This document shows, piece after piece, positions 52,347-60,572 of a stretch of 64,000 nt of DNA; position 1 is the first letter of the stretch; each line of letters starts with the position of its first letter. Below the pieces are notes generated by a model, which was given only the letters and a program-made list of their open reading frames with translations, was not told the origin of the DNA and did no database searches. The stretch is from Lysinibacillus sphaericus (GTDB taxonomy: Bacteria > Bacillota > Bacilli > Bacillales_A > Planococcaceae). The translations under genes and the position numbers were made by a program. Where the stretch lies: positions 4,348,001 through 4,412,000 of the forward strand of contig NZ_CP019980.1 in the NCBI RefSeq assembly GCF_002982115.1, given 5' to 3'.

Positions 52347-53714
52347 ATGGAACTAGCTATCTCCTTTATCGGAAATAAGCCTAAATATGCACAGATTTAT
52401 GAAAACATTAAACATGCTATTCTTTCGAAAAAGCTTCTAGCCCATGAACAATTGCCTTCCAAACGAATGCTTGCAACAACATTACATGTTAGCGTTCATA
52501 CAATAAAAGAAGCCTATGAGCAACTGCTTGCAGAAGGTTATATTTATAGTAAAGAACGCTCAGGCTACTACATTGCGCAATTGGAGTTTGAATGGCTCCA
52601 ACCATTACAAACAGAAAAATCCGCTTCATTGCCTATGACCGAACAATCAGTAACCTATGATTTTAGTAATGGTCATGTGGATAAAGATACGTTCCCCTTC
52701 TCCATTTTCCATAAGTTAATGAAACAGCATTTTACTATTAACAGTTTATCAACAAGCCCATGGCAGGGAGAAGCAGCTTTACGACAGGAAATTGCCAAGT
52801 ATGTTGGACGCTCCAGAGGTATTCATTGCGATCCATCGCAAGTATTTGTCTATAGTGGTACACAAAGCCAACTGCAAGCATTATGTCATTACTTTGGTCC
52901 ACAAACGCATGTTGGCTTAGAGGAACCTGGGTTTAAACGTGTGAGGGCTACGCTACAGCAATGTGGTTTACCCATCTATCCGATTACTGTGGATAACTTA
53001 GGCGTAACGGTACCCCAAAAGGCTATTCACATGTTATACACAACGCCAGCTCATCAGTTTCCACTGGGGATGGTTATGTCGGCTGAACGACGTGTAGCAC
53101 TATTACAATGGGCGAACTTAAACGAGGCATTTATTATAGAGGATGATTATGATGGAGAATTTCGTTATAAAGGGCTTCCGATTCCCTCCCTAGCAAATAT
53201 GGATCAACTACAGCGGGTCATTTATTTTGGGACATTTTCAAAAACATTACTGCCGTCTCTCCGGATTAGTTATGTGATCTTGCCTCAATCACTCATTGCA
53301 TCATTTTCTAGTTTTTATCAGGAACAAAAGTCCGTTGTGTCAAAAGTAGACCAGCTTGTACTAGCTGATTTTCTTGGACAAGGGCTATTTGACAAACATT
53401 TAGCTAAAATGCGTACGATTTATCGAAAAAAACAGCAAACGCTACTAGCAGCTATTGCTAATCATTTCTCCAATGAATTTAAAGTTATAGGCGAACACGC
53501 TGGTCTACATATTATTGTGAAACTACCAAAAAAATTATCGGAACAAGATGCTCTTCATCTTGCTCATACAGTAGGCGTTAATGTTTATCCTTGTTCGACT
53601 TCATTTCAATCCCCTCCTGAACATGCGATGATAATTATTGGCTATGGAGGATTGTCACTAGAACAAATTGAAGAAGGTATTTCCTTACTTGCTTCTGTAT
53701 GGCATGCCTATTAA
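52347..53714 (+). CDS. MocR-type GntR/aminotransferase regulator
   Basis: 455 residues: the N-terminal GntR wHTH (PKYAQIYENIKHAILSKKLLAHEQLPSKRMLATTLHVSVHTIKEAYEQLLAEGYIYSKERSGYYI) and a full aspartate-aminotransferase-like domain with the PLP Lys in TFSKTLLPSLR. Such regulators respond to PLP or amino acids. AAGGAG is 12 bases from this ATG but 7 bases from an earlier ATG that opens a 4-codon frame (52342-52356) overlapping the start. Confidence 0.88.
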   Translation: MELAISFIGNKPKYAQIYENIKHAILSKKLLAHEQLPSKRMLATTLHVSVHTIKEAYEQLLAEGYIYSKERSGYYIAQLEFEWLQPLQTEKSASLPMTEQSVTYDFSNGHVDKDTFPFSIFHKLMKQHFTINSLSTSPWQGEAALRQEIAKYVGRSRGIHCDPSQVFVYSGTQSQLQALCHYFGPQTHVGLEEPGFKRVRATLQQCGLPIYPITVDNLGVTVPQKAIHMLYTTPAHQFPLGMVMSAERRVALLQWANLNEAFIIEDDYDGEFRYKGLPIPSLANMDQLQRVIYFGTFSKTLLPSLRISYVILPQSLIASFSSFYQEQKSVVSKVDQLVLADFLGQGLFDKHLAKMRTIYRKKQQTLLAAIANHFSNEFKVIGEHAGLHIIVKLPKKLSEQDALHLAHTVGVNVYPCSTSFQSPPEHAMIIIGYGGLSLEQIEEGISLLASVWHAY

Positions 53715-53805
53715 TCATTATTCATTAATGTTTATGCATGTACTTGAAACTTTTTAAACTAAATAACGTATTCTAACTAAATGCATTCATAAGGGGAGTA
53801 GATAA

Positions 53806-54600
53806 ATGGAGAATCGAGAGCAATTAATCAACTATTTACAAGAAATTGAAGCGTGGGAGAAAGACCAAAAAGGACTATGGTTTTGGGAGAGATTAGGGCG
53901 CATTCCATTTAAAATTTTAGATAAGATGACCCCTGCCTTTATTCAACAAAAACTAGCTTTACTTGTCGATGAGCTAGGAAGTTATATTCAATCTGGTGGA
54001 AAATATTTAATTAATGAACAAATGATGATTCAAAAAATCCGTAATCAGTCTTCGAATCCTAATATATTTGCAATCTCTGATATCGGGAATATTCCTTTAG
54101 AGGAGATGATTGCTCTTAGTGACAAGCTTCAAAAAGAACGCGTGAAATTAGCAACAGTACAAGGTGCTTCGACTGGTTTTGGTGGTATTTTCACATTGGC
54201 GATTGATATTCCTTTTATATTAGGAATGGCTTTAAAAACATTGCAAGAAATAGCCATTATTCATGGCTACGATCCGAATGATAAAATGGAACGTATTTTC
54301 ATTGTGAAATGTCTACAATTTACGTCAGCGGATATTGTGGGTAAAGAAGCTATTTTAGAAGAGCTGTCCTCCATGCACGACAACAAAAACGCATCAGAAA
54401 CGATGATTTCACAGCTTCAAGGTTGGCAGGAAGTATTTTTCACGTACCGCGATCAAATGGGCTGGAAAAAGCTCTTCCAAATGGTACCGATTGCAGGCAT
54501 GATTTTCGGAGCATACGCTAATAAAGGCATGATGCAGGATGTTGCGGAGACAGGCATCATGCTATATCGAAAAAGAAGAATATACGAAAAACTAAATTAG
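53806..54600 (+). CDS. EcsC-family protein
   Basis: 264 residues with KLALLVDELGSYIQSGGKYLINEQMMIQKI and GASTGFGGIFTLAIDIPFILGMALKTLQEIAIIHGYDP, characteristic of the EcsC family (PF12787). The central glycine-rich stretch may touch the membrane. GGGGAG precedes the ATG. Function is unclear; B. subtilis EcsC is linked to the EcsAB transporter. Confidence 0.85.
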   Translation: MENREQLINYLQEIEAWEKDQKGLWFWERLGRIPFKILDKMTPAFIQQKLALLVDELGSYIQSGGKYLINEQMMIQKIRNQSSNPNIFAISDIGNIPLEEMIALSDKLQKERVKLATVQGASTGFGGIFTLAIDIPFILGMALKTLQEIAIIHGYDPNDKMERIFIVKCLQFTSADIVGKEAILEELSSMHDNKNASETMISQLQGWQEVFFTYRDQMGWKKLFQMVPIAGMIFGAYANKGMMQDVAETGIMLYRKRRIYEKLN

Positions 54601-54692
54601 TGCCAGTCACTCAAACAATTCTCACACAATTTAGCAAGAGCCAGGGAAAGGCTCTTGCGGTGCCAGTCACTCAAACAATTCTTACACAATTT
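54600..54692 (+). repeat. Hairpin terminator flanked by two 33-bp copies of the CACTCAAACAATT repeat
   Basis: GTGCCAGTCACTCAAACAATT is present at 54600 and 54660; with their CTyACACAATTT tails the copies are identical in 32 of 33 bases. Between them GCAAGAGCC/GGCTCTTGC (54634-54658) forms a hairpin. The unit lies between convergent genes and the right copy includes the quinone reductase stop codon. Confidence 0.85.
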
Positions 54693-55653
54693 TAATTAGG
54701 ATTTTTCCTTGATGTTGACGGCTCTCCATAAAGGTATGTGCCTTTTCCATATCCTCTAAAGCAAACTCTGCTGCTATAGGCACTTGAAAACTTTCATTCT
54801 GTAATAATGAAAATATTTCTGGAGCTACTTGTTGCAATAATTCCGGCTTTAAAGCACGCGTCGTTCCTAAGCTAAAGCCTTTTACATTGCGGCAACTACT
54901 ATGTAAGTCAGCTGTTTTTATTTGACCCACCTGACCACTACTGTTACCAAATTGCACAAGAGTACCATATGGAGCTAAGCAACGGAAACTTTCTTCGGTA
55001 ATGGCTCCTGCAATCGAATCAAAGACAACATCGACACCAAGACCATCCGTATAGTCATTCACTTTGGCACTAAAGTTTTCATATGTCAGAACATGATGTG
55101 CACCTAGCTCATAGGCAATGGCAGCTTTTTCTTTAGTGCTAACAGTACCTATTATTTTCTTCACTCCACGCCTTTTTGCCATTTGAATAAGCATCGTTCC
55201 GACTCCACCTGATGCAGCATGAATTAAAATACTATCGTCTGTACCTAGTTGTGTAATTTGATGTGTTAACATATAAGATAAAAATAAAACAGTCGGTATA
55301 GCAGCTACCTTTTTAAGAGGTACGTCATTTGGAATGCGAAACACTAGCTGTTCATTTGCGACGACATATTGCGCATATGCACCATTTTTTGGGAAAGCAA
55401 TCACTTGGTCTCCCTTTTGAAAACCACTGCTATCATCAAAAACCTCTTCTATAACACCCGCAACATCTAATCCAAGGATCATTGGAAAATTCGCTTTCGC
55501 TTTATTGCCCGTTCTATTTTTGATATCCGCAAAATTAACACTTGTATAGGACGCCCGTATTAGCACTTCCCCTTTGGAAATCGCTGGTTTTGGACAATCC
55601 ACAAAAGTTAATACGGAGGGTGGTCCAAAAGCATTTATTGTAATAGCCTTCAT
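54682..55653 (-). CDS. Quinone-oxidoreductase-like zinc-independent MDR protein
   Basis: 323 residues. MKAITINAFGPPSVLTF at the start, YTSVNFADIKNRTG, ILGLDVAGVIEEV and the cofactor motif SILIHAASGGVGTMLIQMAKRRGVKKIIGTVSTKEKAAIAYELGAHHVLTY define the QOR branch of MDR enzymes; no catalytic zinc Cys/His set is present. NADPH:quinone or enone reductase is likely. GGAGG is 6 bases before ATG 55653. Confidence 0.9.
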   Translation of the reverse strand: MKAITINAFGPPSVLTFVDCPKPAISKGEVLIRASYTSVNFADIKNRTGNKAKANFPMILGLDVAGVIEEVFDDSSGFQKGDQVIAFPKNGAYAQYVVANEQLVFRIPNDVPLKKVAAIPTVLFLSYMLTHQITQLGTDDSILIHAASGGVGTMLIQMAKRRGVKKIIGTVSTKEKAAIAYELGAHHVLTYENFSAKVNDYTDGLGVDVVFDSIAGAITEESFRCLAPYGTLVQFGNSSGQVGQIKTADLHSSCRNVKGFSLGTTRALKPELLQQVAPEIFSLLQNESFQVPIAAEFALEDMEKAHTFMESRQHQGKILIKIV

Positions 55654-55739
55654 CATTTTCCTCCTTCCTGTTATTATAAAATTATAACTAACTTTACATA
55701 AAAGAGTTATAATTTTTCAAACCGATAGGAGGAATGATG

Positions 55740-56357
55740 ATGATGAAACCTAGAAAAGATACTTACAATGGCATTGACTGCAATTTCTTTGATATGAATA
55801 GTGACAAAATTTGTTTTATGTTCTCTGGTACAGGCTACAACTATGACAAACCCCTACTACATTACGCTACTTCTTTGATGCTTGATCTTGGTTATGATGT
55901 TGTTCAAGTATGTTATACATTTGAGCAACAGTTGTTCCACAAGCCGCCAAACGTTATATCTGAAAAAGTTTTTAACAGTGTCGATTCTATTGTGACCTAT
56001 TATTTACAAACAAAAGCTTACAAAGAAGTTGTTTACATTGGAAAATCGCTAGGAACCCTGCCAATTATTGATTTTTATATGCAACAGGAGACCGTTTTAC
56101 CTTCCCGCTATATACTGTTTACACCACTGCTATCCTTGGAACATACTATGCAAAACTTAATCAATCGACATTCCTTTTTAGCTATAGGAACAGCTGACCC
56201 TCATTTCTCAGTGGAAAGACTTAACCAACTAACTTCTCATCAGCTTACTATTGTAGAAACTGCAAACCATTCACTTGAAATAGCAAACAATACACTAGAG
56301 TCGATTAATACCTGTCACACAATATTAACAGCGCTCAAAGCTTACCTTCAAAAATAA
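55740..56357 (+). CDS. Small alpha/beta hydrolase
   Basis: A run of four ATGs (55734-55745) follows GGAGG; 55740 has the best spacing. VVYIGKSLGTLPIIDFYM holds the G-x-S-x-G nucleophile and ETANHSLEIAN the late His. KICFMFSGTGYNYDKPLLHYAT is the oxyanion-side strand. About 200 residues, cytosolic, substrate unknown. Confidence 0.8.
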   Translation: MMKPRKDTYNGIDCNFFDMNSDKICFMFSGTGYNYDKPLLHYATSLMLDLGYDVVQVCYTFEQQLFHKPPNVISEKVFNSVDSIVTYYLQTKAYKEVVYIGKSLGTLPIIDFYMQQETVLPSRYILFTPLLSLEHTMQNLINRHSFLAIGTADPHFSVERLNQLTSHQLTIVETANHSLEIANNTLESINTCHTILTALKAYLQK

Positions 56358-56413
56358 TGAATTTCCATACAATAAAGAAGCGTAAAATAATATTTCGTAA
56401 GACTTTTTACAAT

Positions 56414-56901
56414 CTAACCGTTGGAAAATGTGATTGTCTCTCCGATATTAAATGTTTTACTCTTCTTCAATCCACCTATTCTCAATGTTACAATGATTTT
56501 TCCCTTATTTAATAATTCTTTTATATTCTTATTTTCTATTTTCGTATGGTTAATAATGATTTCTTCTTTATATACTATTTCATTCTTTGCTGGATCTTTA
56601 AATTGATAAACGGAACCTTTTCAATAGATGTCTTCCCCTAATAATTCACGAAATGAATAGGGATGTCTATTTTTATATCATCAATTTTATTAGAATACTT
56701 TATGTTTAGAGTAAAGTTTAGTTTTCTATAGATGTGTTTCTGAGTATTCTCTATATCAAATTTACTTAGATTCTTTTCTCTAATTTTAATTATTTCAGTA
56801 TTAATATTTATGATTGGATTAAAGCGAGAATATGTAAAAATACTAAACCCAACTGCTAAGAAAATGAACAACAAAACAACTATAATCCGAATTCTCCTCA
56901 C
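56414..56901 (-). pseudogene. Broken gene for membrane-anchored protein
   Basis: A GTG at 56901 with AGGAGG at 7 bases starts RRIRIIVVLLFIFLAVGFSIFTY, a signal-anchor, and continues KLNFTLNIKYSNKIDDIKIDIPIHFVN before a stop at 56638. In a shifted frame the text resumes ELLGEDIY, a TGA (likely former TGG), then KGSVYQFKDPAKNEIVYKEEIIINHTKIENKNIKELLNKGKIIVTLRIGG to a TAG at 56414. A frameshift and a nonsense codon are needed to join them. No family recognised. Confidence 0.6.
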
Positions 56902-57038
56902 TTTATCACCTCCTAAGTCATTTCAAATTTCCTCTTTACGCAATATAATTCCGCAATTTAATATTCGAATCCTCTAAACATCCAAGAAGAGTCTTCGCTA
57001 TATCAATAGCAAATCATTCATAAAGAAGAATCCAACAA

Positions 57039-57077
57039 AAAATGACCTGTAAATGCTAGACGTTACAGGTCATTTAT
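57039..57077 (-). terminator. Orphan minus-strand terminator
   Basis: AATGACCTGTAA and TTACAGGTCATT form a perfect 12-base stem with TTTTTTGTT on the minus strand. No minus-strand gene ends here, so a gene may have been lost. Nothing else is recognised in 56902-57252. Confidence 0.5.
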
Positions 57078-57252
57078 TAAAAATTATTGTTAAAACTAAT
57101 TTACCAAGCACGGAAATGAAATATGCGTTGTAGAAAGCAAAGTTGCTCACGGTATAAGGATTTCTTATACAACTTTAATTTTTTCAATTTACTAAAATCA
57201 GAAAATTTTATATTATAAGACTATGCAAACAACTTACATAGGAGATGATATT

Positions 57253-57852
57253 GTGTTAAAAAAGTTTATTTTTTTATTTACACTACTATTATCTTTATCT
57301 ACTGCTTTTGCAATTGATTCAAAAGCCGCGGAAGTAGTTGATTTAGCAGAAGTAGTTGATTTAGCAGAAGTAGTTGATTTAGCAGAAGTAGTTGATTTAG
57401 CAGAAGTAGTTGATTCAGCAGAAGTAGTTGATTCAGCAGAAGTAGTTGATTCGGCAGAAATTTCACCTTTTTTTATTAATGATTTCCGATATAGAAAGAC
57501 AAACGTTAGGACATACTTTGAATGGTCGGACTTTAAGAGAGTATCTGATAATCTAACGACAGGCGCTGCAGGCGGTTCTATTACATCATCTAACACCGTC
57601 TCTTTTCAGACAGAAGTGTCTGGAATAATAGATGGATTAGGTTATTCAAGATCAAAATCTATCACTAGCTCAATAGGATATACATTGCACGCTAATCCTA
57701 ACACAACTGTTTATATGGGATATAGAGCATATTATAAAGTCGAAACGGGTACTAGGGAGCTTTATGATATAGTAACCGGAAAAGTATTAAGACGTAATAC
57801 CTATACTATAAAGATTCCACAATATGGTGATTATAAATTAATAACAACTTAG
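57253..57852 (+). CDS. Secreted protein with AEVVD(L/S) heptad-like repeats
   Basis: GTG at 57253 has GGAG at 8 bases; an in-frame ATG at 57223 does not. Signal peptide LKKFIFLFTLLLSLSTAFA, then seven copies of the 6-residue unit AEVVDL/S, then a 130-residue beta-rich domain (TYFEWSDFKRVSDNLTTGAAGGSITSSNTVSFQTEVSGIIDGLGYSRSKSITSSIGYTLHANPNTTVYMGYRAYYKVETGTRELYD). That domain resembles secreted pore-forming or bacteriocin-like beta proteins, but the resemblance is weak. It ends in a hairpin shared with a convergent gene. Confidence 0.72.
   Translation: MLKKFIFLFTLLLSLSTAFAIDSKAAEVVDLAEVVDLAEVVDLAEVVDLAEVVDSAEVVDSAEVVDSAEISPFFINDFRYRKTNVRTYFEWSDFKRVSDNLTTGAAGGSITSSNTVSFQTEVSGIIDGLGYSRSKSITSSIGYTLHANPNTTVYMGYRAYYKVETGTRELYDIVTGKVLRRNTYTIKIPQYGDYKLITT
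57328..57453 (+). repeat. 18-bp tandem repeat (7 units) inside the secreted protein gene
   Basis: GCAGAAGTAGTTGATTTA repeats seven times in frame with few changes (first unit GCG, last three TTCA/TTCG). Such near-identity at the DNA level suggests copy-number variation between strains. Confidence 0.9.
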
Positions 57853-57896
57853 CAATTAAAACAAGACTAGCTACTGGCTAGTCTTGTTTTAATTGC
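57852..57896. terminator. Bidirectional terminator overlapping two stop codons
   Basis: GCAATTAAAACAAGACTAGC and GCTAGTCTTGTTTTAATTGC are perfect 20-base arms. The plus-strand stop TAG ends at 57852 and the minus-strand gene stops at 57878, inside the right arm. Each strand has a T-rich run within the stem. Confidence 0.75.
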
Positions 57897-58093
57897 GAAT
57901 AAAGGAAATATCCTAATTTAGAAAGTGAATATAATAAAAAAATAATCAATAAATTTCTAGATATTACATATCCATCAATCGCTAAATTATATCCTTTCGG
58001 TACTAAAATTTCACTGTTTAATAAAATATATATTGTAGATAAAATAGGAATTATTATACATAAAACGCCTAATAGTTTATACTTATTATCCAT
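57878..58093 (-). CDS. Small membrane protein (71 aa), possible immunity partner
   Basis: Two membrane helices (LLGVLCIIIPILSTIYILL and VISRNLLIIFLLYSLSKLGYFLY) with a KGYNLAIDG loop. GGTG-AAG lies upstream of the ATG. It is convergent with the secreted repeat protein and shares its terminator. Two-TM proteins beside secreted toxins are often immunity proteins; that is only inference here. Confidence 0.6.
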   Translation of the reverse strand: MDNKYKLLGVLCIIIPILSTIYILLNSEILVPKGYNLAIDGYVISRNLLIIFLLYSLSKLGYFLYSQLKQD

Positions 58094-58109
58094 AATTTAC
58101 TTCACCTAC

Positions 58110-58271
58110 TTAACTTTTTGTTACCAATCTAATACTAATTAATCCCTCATCTTTTTGTCTCTCTAGAAACCCCCTTAGTAAACCACCATTTGAAATAAAT
58201 CGTTTATAAAGACTATCGATATCTTTTACAGGATATTTGGAAACCTCAAAATAACGGTAGTATCTTTTCAT
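58110..58271 (-). CDS. Small protein (53 aa), upstream of the 71-aa membrane protein
   Basis: MKRYYRYFEVSKYPVKDIDSLYKRFISNGGLLRGFLERQ... to LVTKS, basic and soluble, 17 bases before the membrane protein gene on the same strand. The ribosome site is weak (AAGAAG). The sequence looks protein-like, but no family is known. Confidence 0.5.
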   Translation of the reverse strand: MKRYYRYFEVSKYPVKDIDSLYKRFISNGGLLRGFLERQKDEGLISIRLVTKS

Positions 58272-58462
58272 GTACTACTTCTTGCAAAAGTGTAGACTAG
58301 AGCTAGTCACTTTAATTTTACACAAAAACTTTTTACATATCAAAATCTAATTAAAGCCTTGTCGAGTTATGTCTAAAGACTATTTTACATCTACTATTTG
58401 TTTTCGCTCTCCTCTTTCATTTCTTAATATTGGAATATAGATATTAAGTTTTGAAAATTTCT

Positions 58463-58500
58463 ATAAAAAAACCCTTACAACTGTAAATAGTTGTAAGGGA
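58463..58500 (-). terminator. Terminator after ndh
   Basis: CCCTTACAACT and AGTTGTAAGGG form the stem; the minus strand then reads TTTTTTT. It ends the yjlC-ndh transcript. Confidence 0.85.
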
Positions 58501-58510
58501 AACGCTATGC

Positions 58511-59695
58511 TTAGTATGCTAAGCCGAATAATGCTTTAATGTGTGTGAGATAGCGAATGTTAGACGCTTCTTTCATAAGTGTTGCAGGTAGACCTTTAAG
58601 TTGTGTGTTGCTAGCACCAATAGTCGCAACTGCATCTTTACGTCCTAAGCTTGCAAGTGTACCAGAGTTAACTGCAGAGAATGTTTTCATCTCTTGGTTT
58701 TTGTATTGTGCAAATAAATTGTATCCTGCACATTCACCCATTTGCCAAGCAACTTGTGCAGTTGGCGCATAAAGTGGACGTCCGCCGTCAGCTGGTAATG
58801 CCACAGAAGCATCTCCGATTACAAATACATCTTCGTGTGATGTAGATTGTAGGAATTCGTTGATTGTTGCTTTGCCACGGTCAGCAGCAAGGCCTGATTC
58901 AGCAACGATTGGAAGTGCAGCTACACCACCAGTCCAGATGAATGTATTGGCAACGATTGACTCACGGTCTTTAAGTGAAATAACGTTACCATCAACACCC
59001 GTTACTGGAGTACCTGTGATAAATTCTACACCGCGTTTTGTTAAGCTTTCCGTTGCACGTTCAATTAGTACATCTGGAAGTACTGGTAAGATTTTAGGAC
59101 CAGCTTCAACTAGCTTAATTTTAAGATCTGCAAAGTTTACACCGTGTTGTGCTGCGATTTTTGGGAAGTTGTCCACGATTTCACCAACAAGCTCAACACC
59201 TGTTAAACCGCCACCGCCAATAACGATTGTTGCATCTGCTTCATCTTTAGATTGTGCATATGCTTTAATACGATCTTCAATGTGTCGGTTAATTTTGTTT
59301 GCATCGTTAACAGATTTAAGTACCATTGAATTTTCTTCTAATCCTGGGATACCGAAGAAACCAGTTTGGCTACCTAAAGAAACAACTAATGTATCGTAAG
59401 ATAAAGTGTAACCAGTATCTAGGTCAACCTTTTTAGTATCTACATTAAATTTCGTTACTTTAGCGATTTGTAAATCAATATCTAAACCTTTAAAGATTTT
59501 TTTAAGCGGTAGCGCTACTGCACCTTCTGCAATAGTACCACCAGCTAAACGGTGAAGTTCAGTGATGATTTGGTGCGTTGGGAATTGGTTTACTACTGTG
59601 ATTTTAGCTTCATCAGCTGATAAATACTTACGCGCTGTTAATGCAGTTAATACACCTGCGTAACCAGCACCTAAGATGACGATTTCTTTTGACAT
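58511..59695 (-). CDS. ndh: Type II NADH dehydrogenase
   Basis: 394 residues: IVILGAGYAGVLTALTARKYL (FAD), ATIVIGGGGLTGVELVGEI (NAD), FVIGDASVAL (FAD) and C-terminal AVATIGASNTQLKGLPATLMKEASNIRYLTHIKALFGLAY membrane-facing helices. It transfers electrons from NADH to menaquinone without proton pumping. It is 46 bases after yjlC, as in B. subtilis, where the operon is Rex-regulated. No clear Rex box is seen upstream. Confidence 0.93.
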   Translation of the reverse strand: MSKEIVILGAGYAGVLTALTARKYLSADEAKITVVNQFPTHQIITELHRLAGGTIAEGAVALPLKKIFKGLDIDLQIAKVTKFNVDTKKVDLDTGYTLSYDTLVVSLGSQTGFFGIPGLEENSMVLKSVNDANKINRHIEDRIKAYAQSKDEADATIVIGGGGLTGVELVGEIVDNFPKIAAQHGVNFADLKIKLVEAGPKILPVLPDVLIERATESLTKRGVEFITGTPVTGVDGNVISLKDRESIVANTFIWTGGVAALPIVAESGLAADRGKATINEFLQSTSHEDVFVIGDASVALPADGGRPLYAPTAQVAWQMGECAGYNLFAQYKNQEMKTFSAVNSGTLASLGRKDAVATIGASNTQLKGLPATLMKEASNIRYLTHIKALFGLAY

Positions 59696-59740
59696 GATTA
59701 ATTAATCCTCCGTCCTTACGAATTGAATATATCTCGAACT

Positions 59741-60169
59741 TTATTTTGATTTACGTTCAGCGTTAACTTGTAAAAATGCATTAACAAAACGGAAAACATT
59801 TTGAACTTGTGGGTCTTTTAACATTTTCACAAGACCAAATAAACCGATGACTTCTTGGCTTTCAGAAGCGCGATCTTTTGCTTCAATAGCTGTAGCTGCA
59901 AGTTGTTTAGCCGATCCTACTACTGGTCCAGCCATTTCTGTTACAGCACCAACAGTATCACTTTTTAACACTTCGTCGGTTGCAACTGCTTGCGCAAACT
60001 CATATGATTTAGTTAATAACGTCATCATTTCAGTTAGCTTTGGTAATTGTTCAACTAAAGTTGTTAGAGATTCTTGCACCTCAGGCTTTAATAGTTGGTC
60101 TAGTACATCTAATTGTTCTTGACTCACAGTTAATTGTTCAGACTGTGCTTGGTTATTCGTTTCTGACAT
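59741..60169 (-). CDS. yjlC: YjlC (DUF1641) protein
   Basis: 142 residues: LDQLLKPEVQESLTTLVEQLPKLTEMMTLLTKSYEFAQAVATDEVLKSDTVGAVTEM, then FGLVKMLKDPQVQNVFRFVNAFLQ, the DUF1641 core. AAAGGAGAG is 7 bases before the ATG. Co-operonic with ndh; likely an accessory or regulator of NADH oxidation, unproven. Confidence 0.9.
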   Translation of the reverse strand: MSETNNQAQSEQLTVSQEQLDVLDQLLKPEVQESLTTLVEQLPKLTEMMTLLTKSYEFAQAVATDEVLKSDTVGAVTEMAGPVVGSAKQLAATAIEAKDRASESQEVIGLFGLVKMLKDPQVQNVFRFVNAFLQVNAERKSK

Positions 60170-60232
60170 TTTGAACTCTCCTTTGCCGTCACTAATACTA
60201 TTTTTTATATTGCCTCCATGTAAAAAAGACCA

Positions 60233-60349
60233 TTAAGCGATCTTCTTAACAGTCGTTACAGCGGATATCTTACATTCACCAGTCACAAGGGCTGGAAAGC
60301 GAATTTCATGATTTGTTACATATTTTCCATTTTGCACAAAGCGCATCAC
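60233..60349 (-). CDS. Possible small protein before yjlC
   Basis: From GTG 60349/ATG 60346 the frame reads MRFVQNGKYVTNHEIRFPALVTGECKISAVTTVKKIA, with AAGGA upstream. The composition is protein-like, and the frame stays open upstream without a start. It could be a conserved leader peptide or a chance frame. Otherwise 60170-60572 shows no gene. Confidence 0.35.
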   Translation of the reverse strand: MMRFVQNGKYVTNHEIRFPALVTGECKISAVTTVKKIA

Positions 60350-60572
60350 AATTCCATCCTTATCTTATCTTGGTGACATTACATCATCCATTATAAGACT
60401 GTTTGCGCATTATTTCAATCAACTATGGCACAATCTTTGAAAAATAGTTTAATGGTAAACTATTTTTAGCAGTCTGTACTCTTTTTCTGTTCTTTTTGGA
60501 AGAAAAATCAATGTTAACCATGCGATAAAACAACTCAAACGCCATAAATTATGTTATTAGCTACAATTTTTC

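Noticed and set aside
56421..56606. 61-codon plus-strand hydrophobic frame
   Set aside because: The minus strand here carries the second half of a clear broken gene; the plus frame is its shadow.
57328..57453. CRISPR-like array
   Set aside because: Units are contiguous 18-bp in-frame repeats without spacers, inside a gene.
57234..57596. 120-codon minus-strand frame over the 18-bp repeats
   Set aside because: The repeat keeps the antisense frame open by periodicity; no start site, and the plus-strand protein has signal peptide and ribosome site.
60170..60572. Rex box (TTGTGAA-N6-TTCACAA) for yjlC-ndh
   Set aside because: Only TTGTGA/TTGTGC fragments occur in the same orientation; no palindrome of the Rex type.
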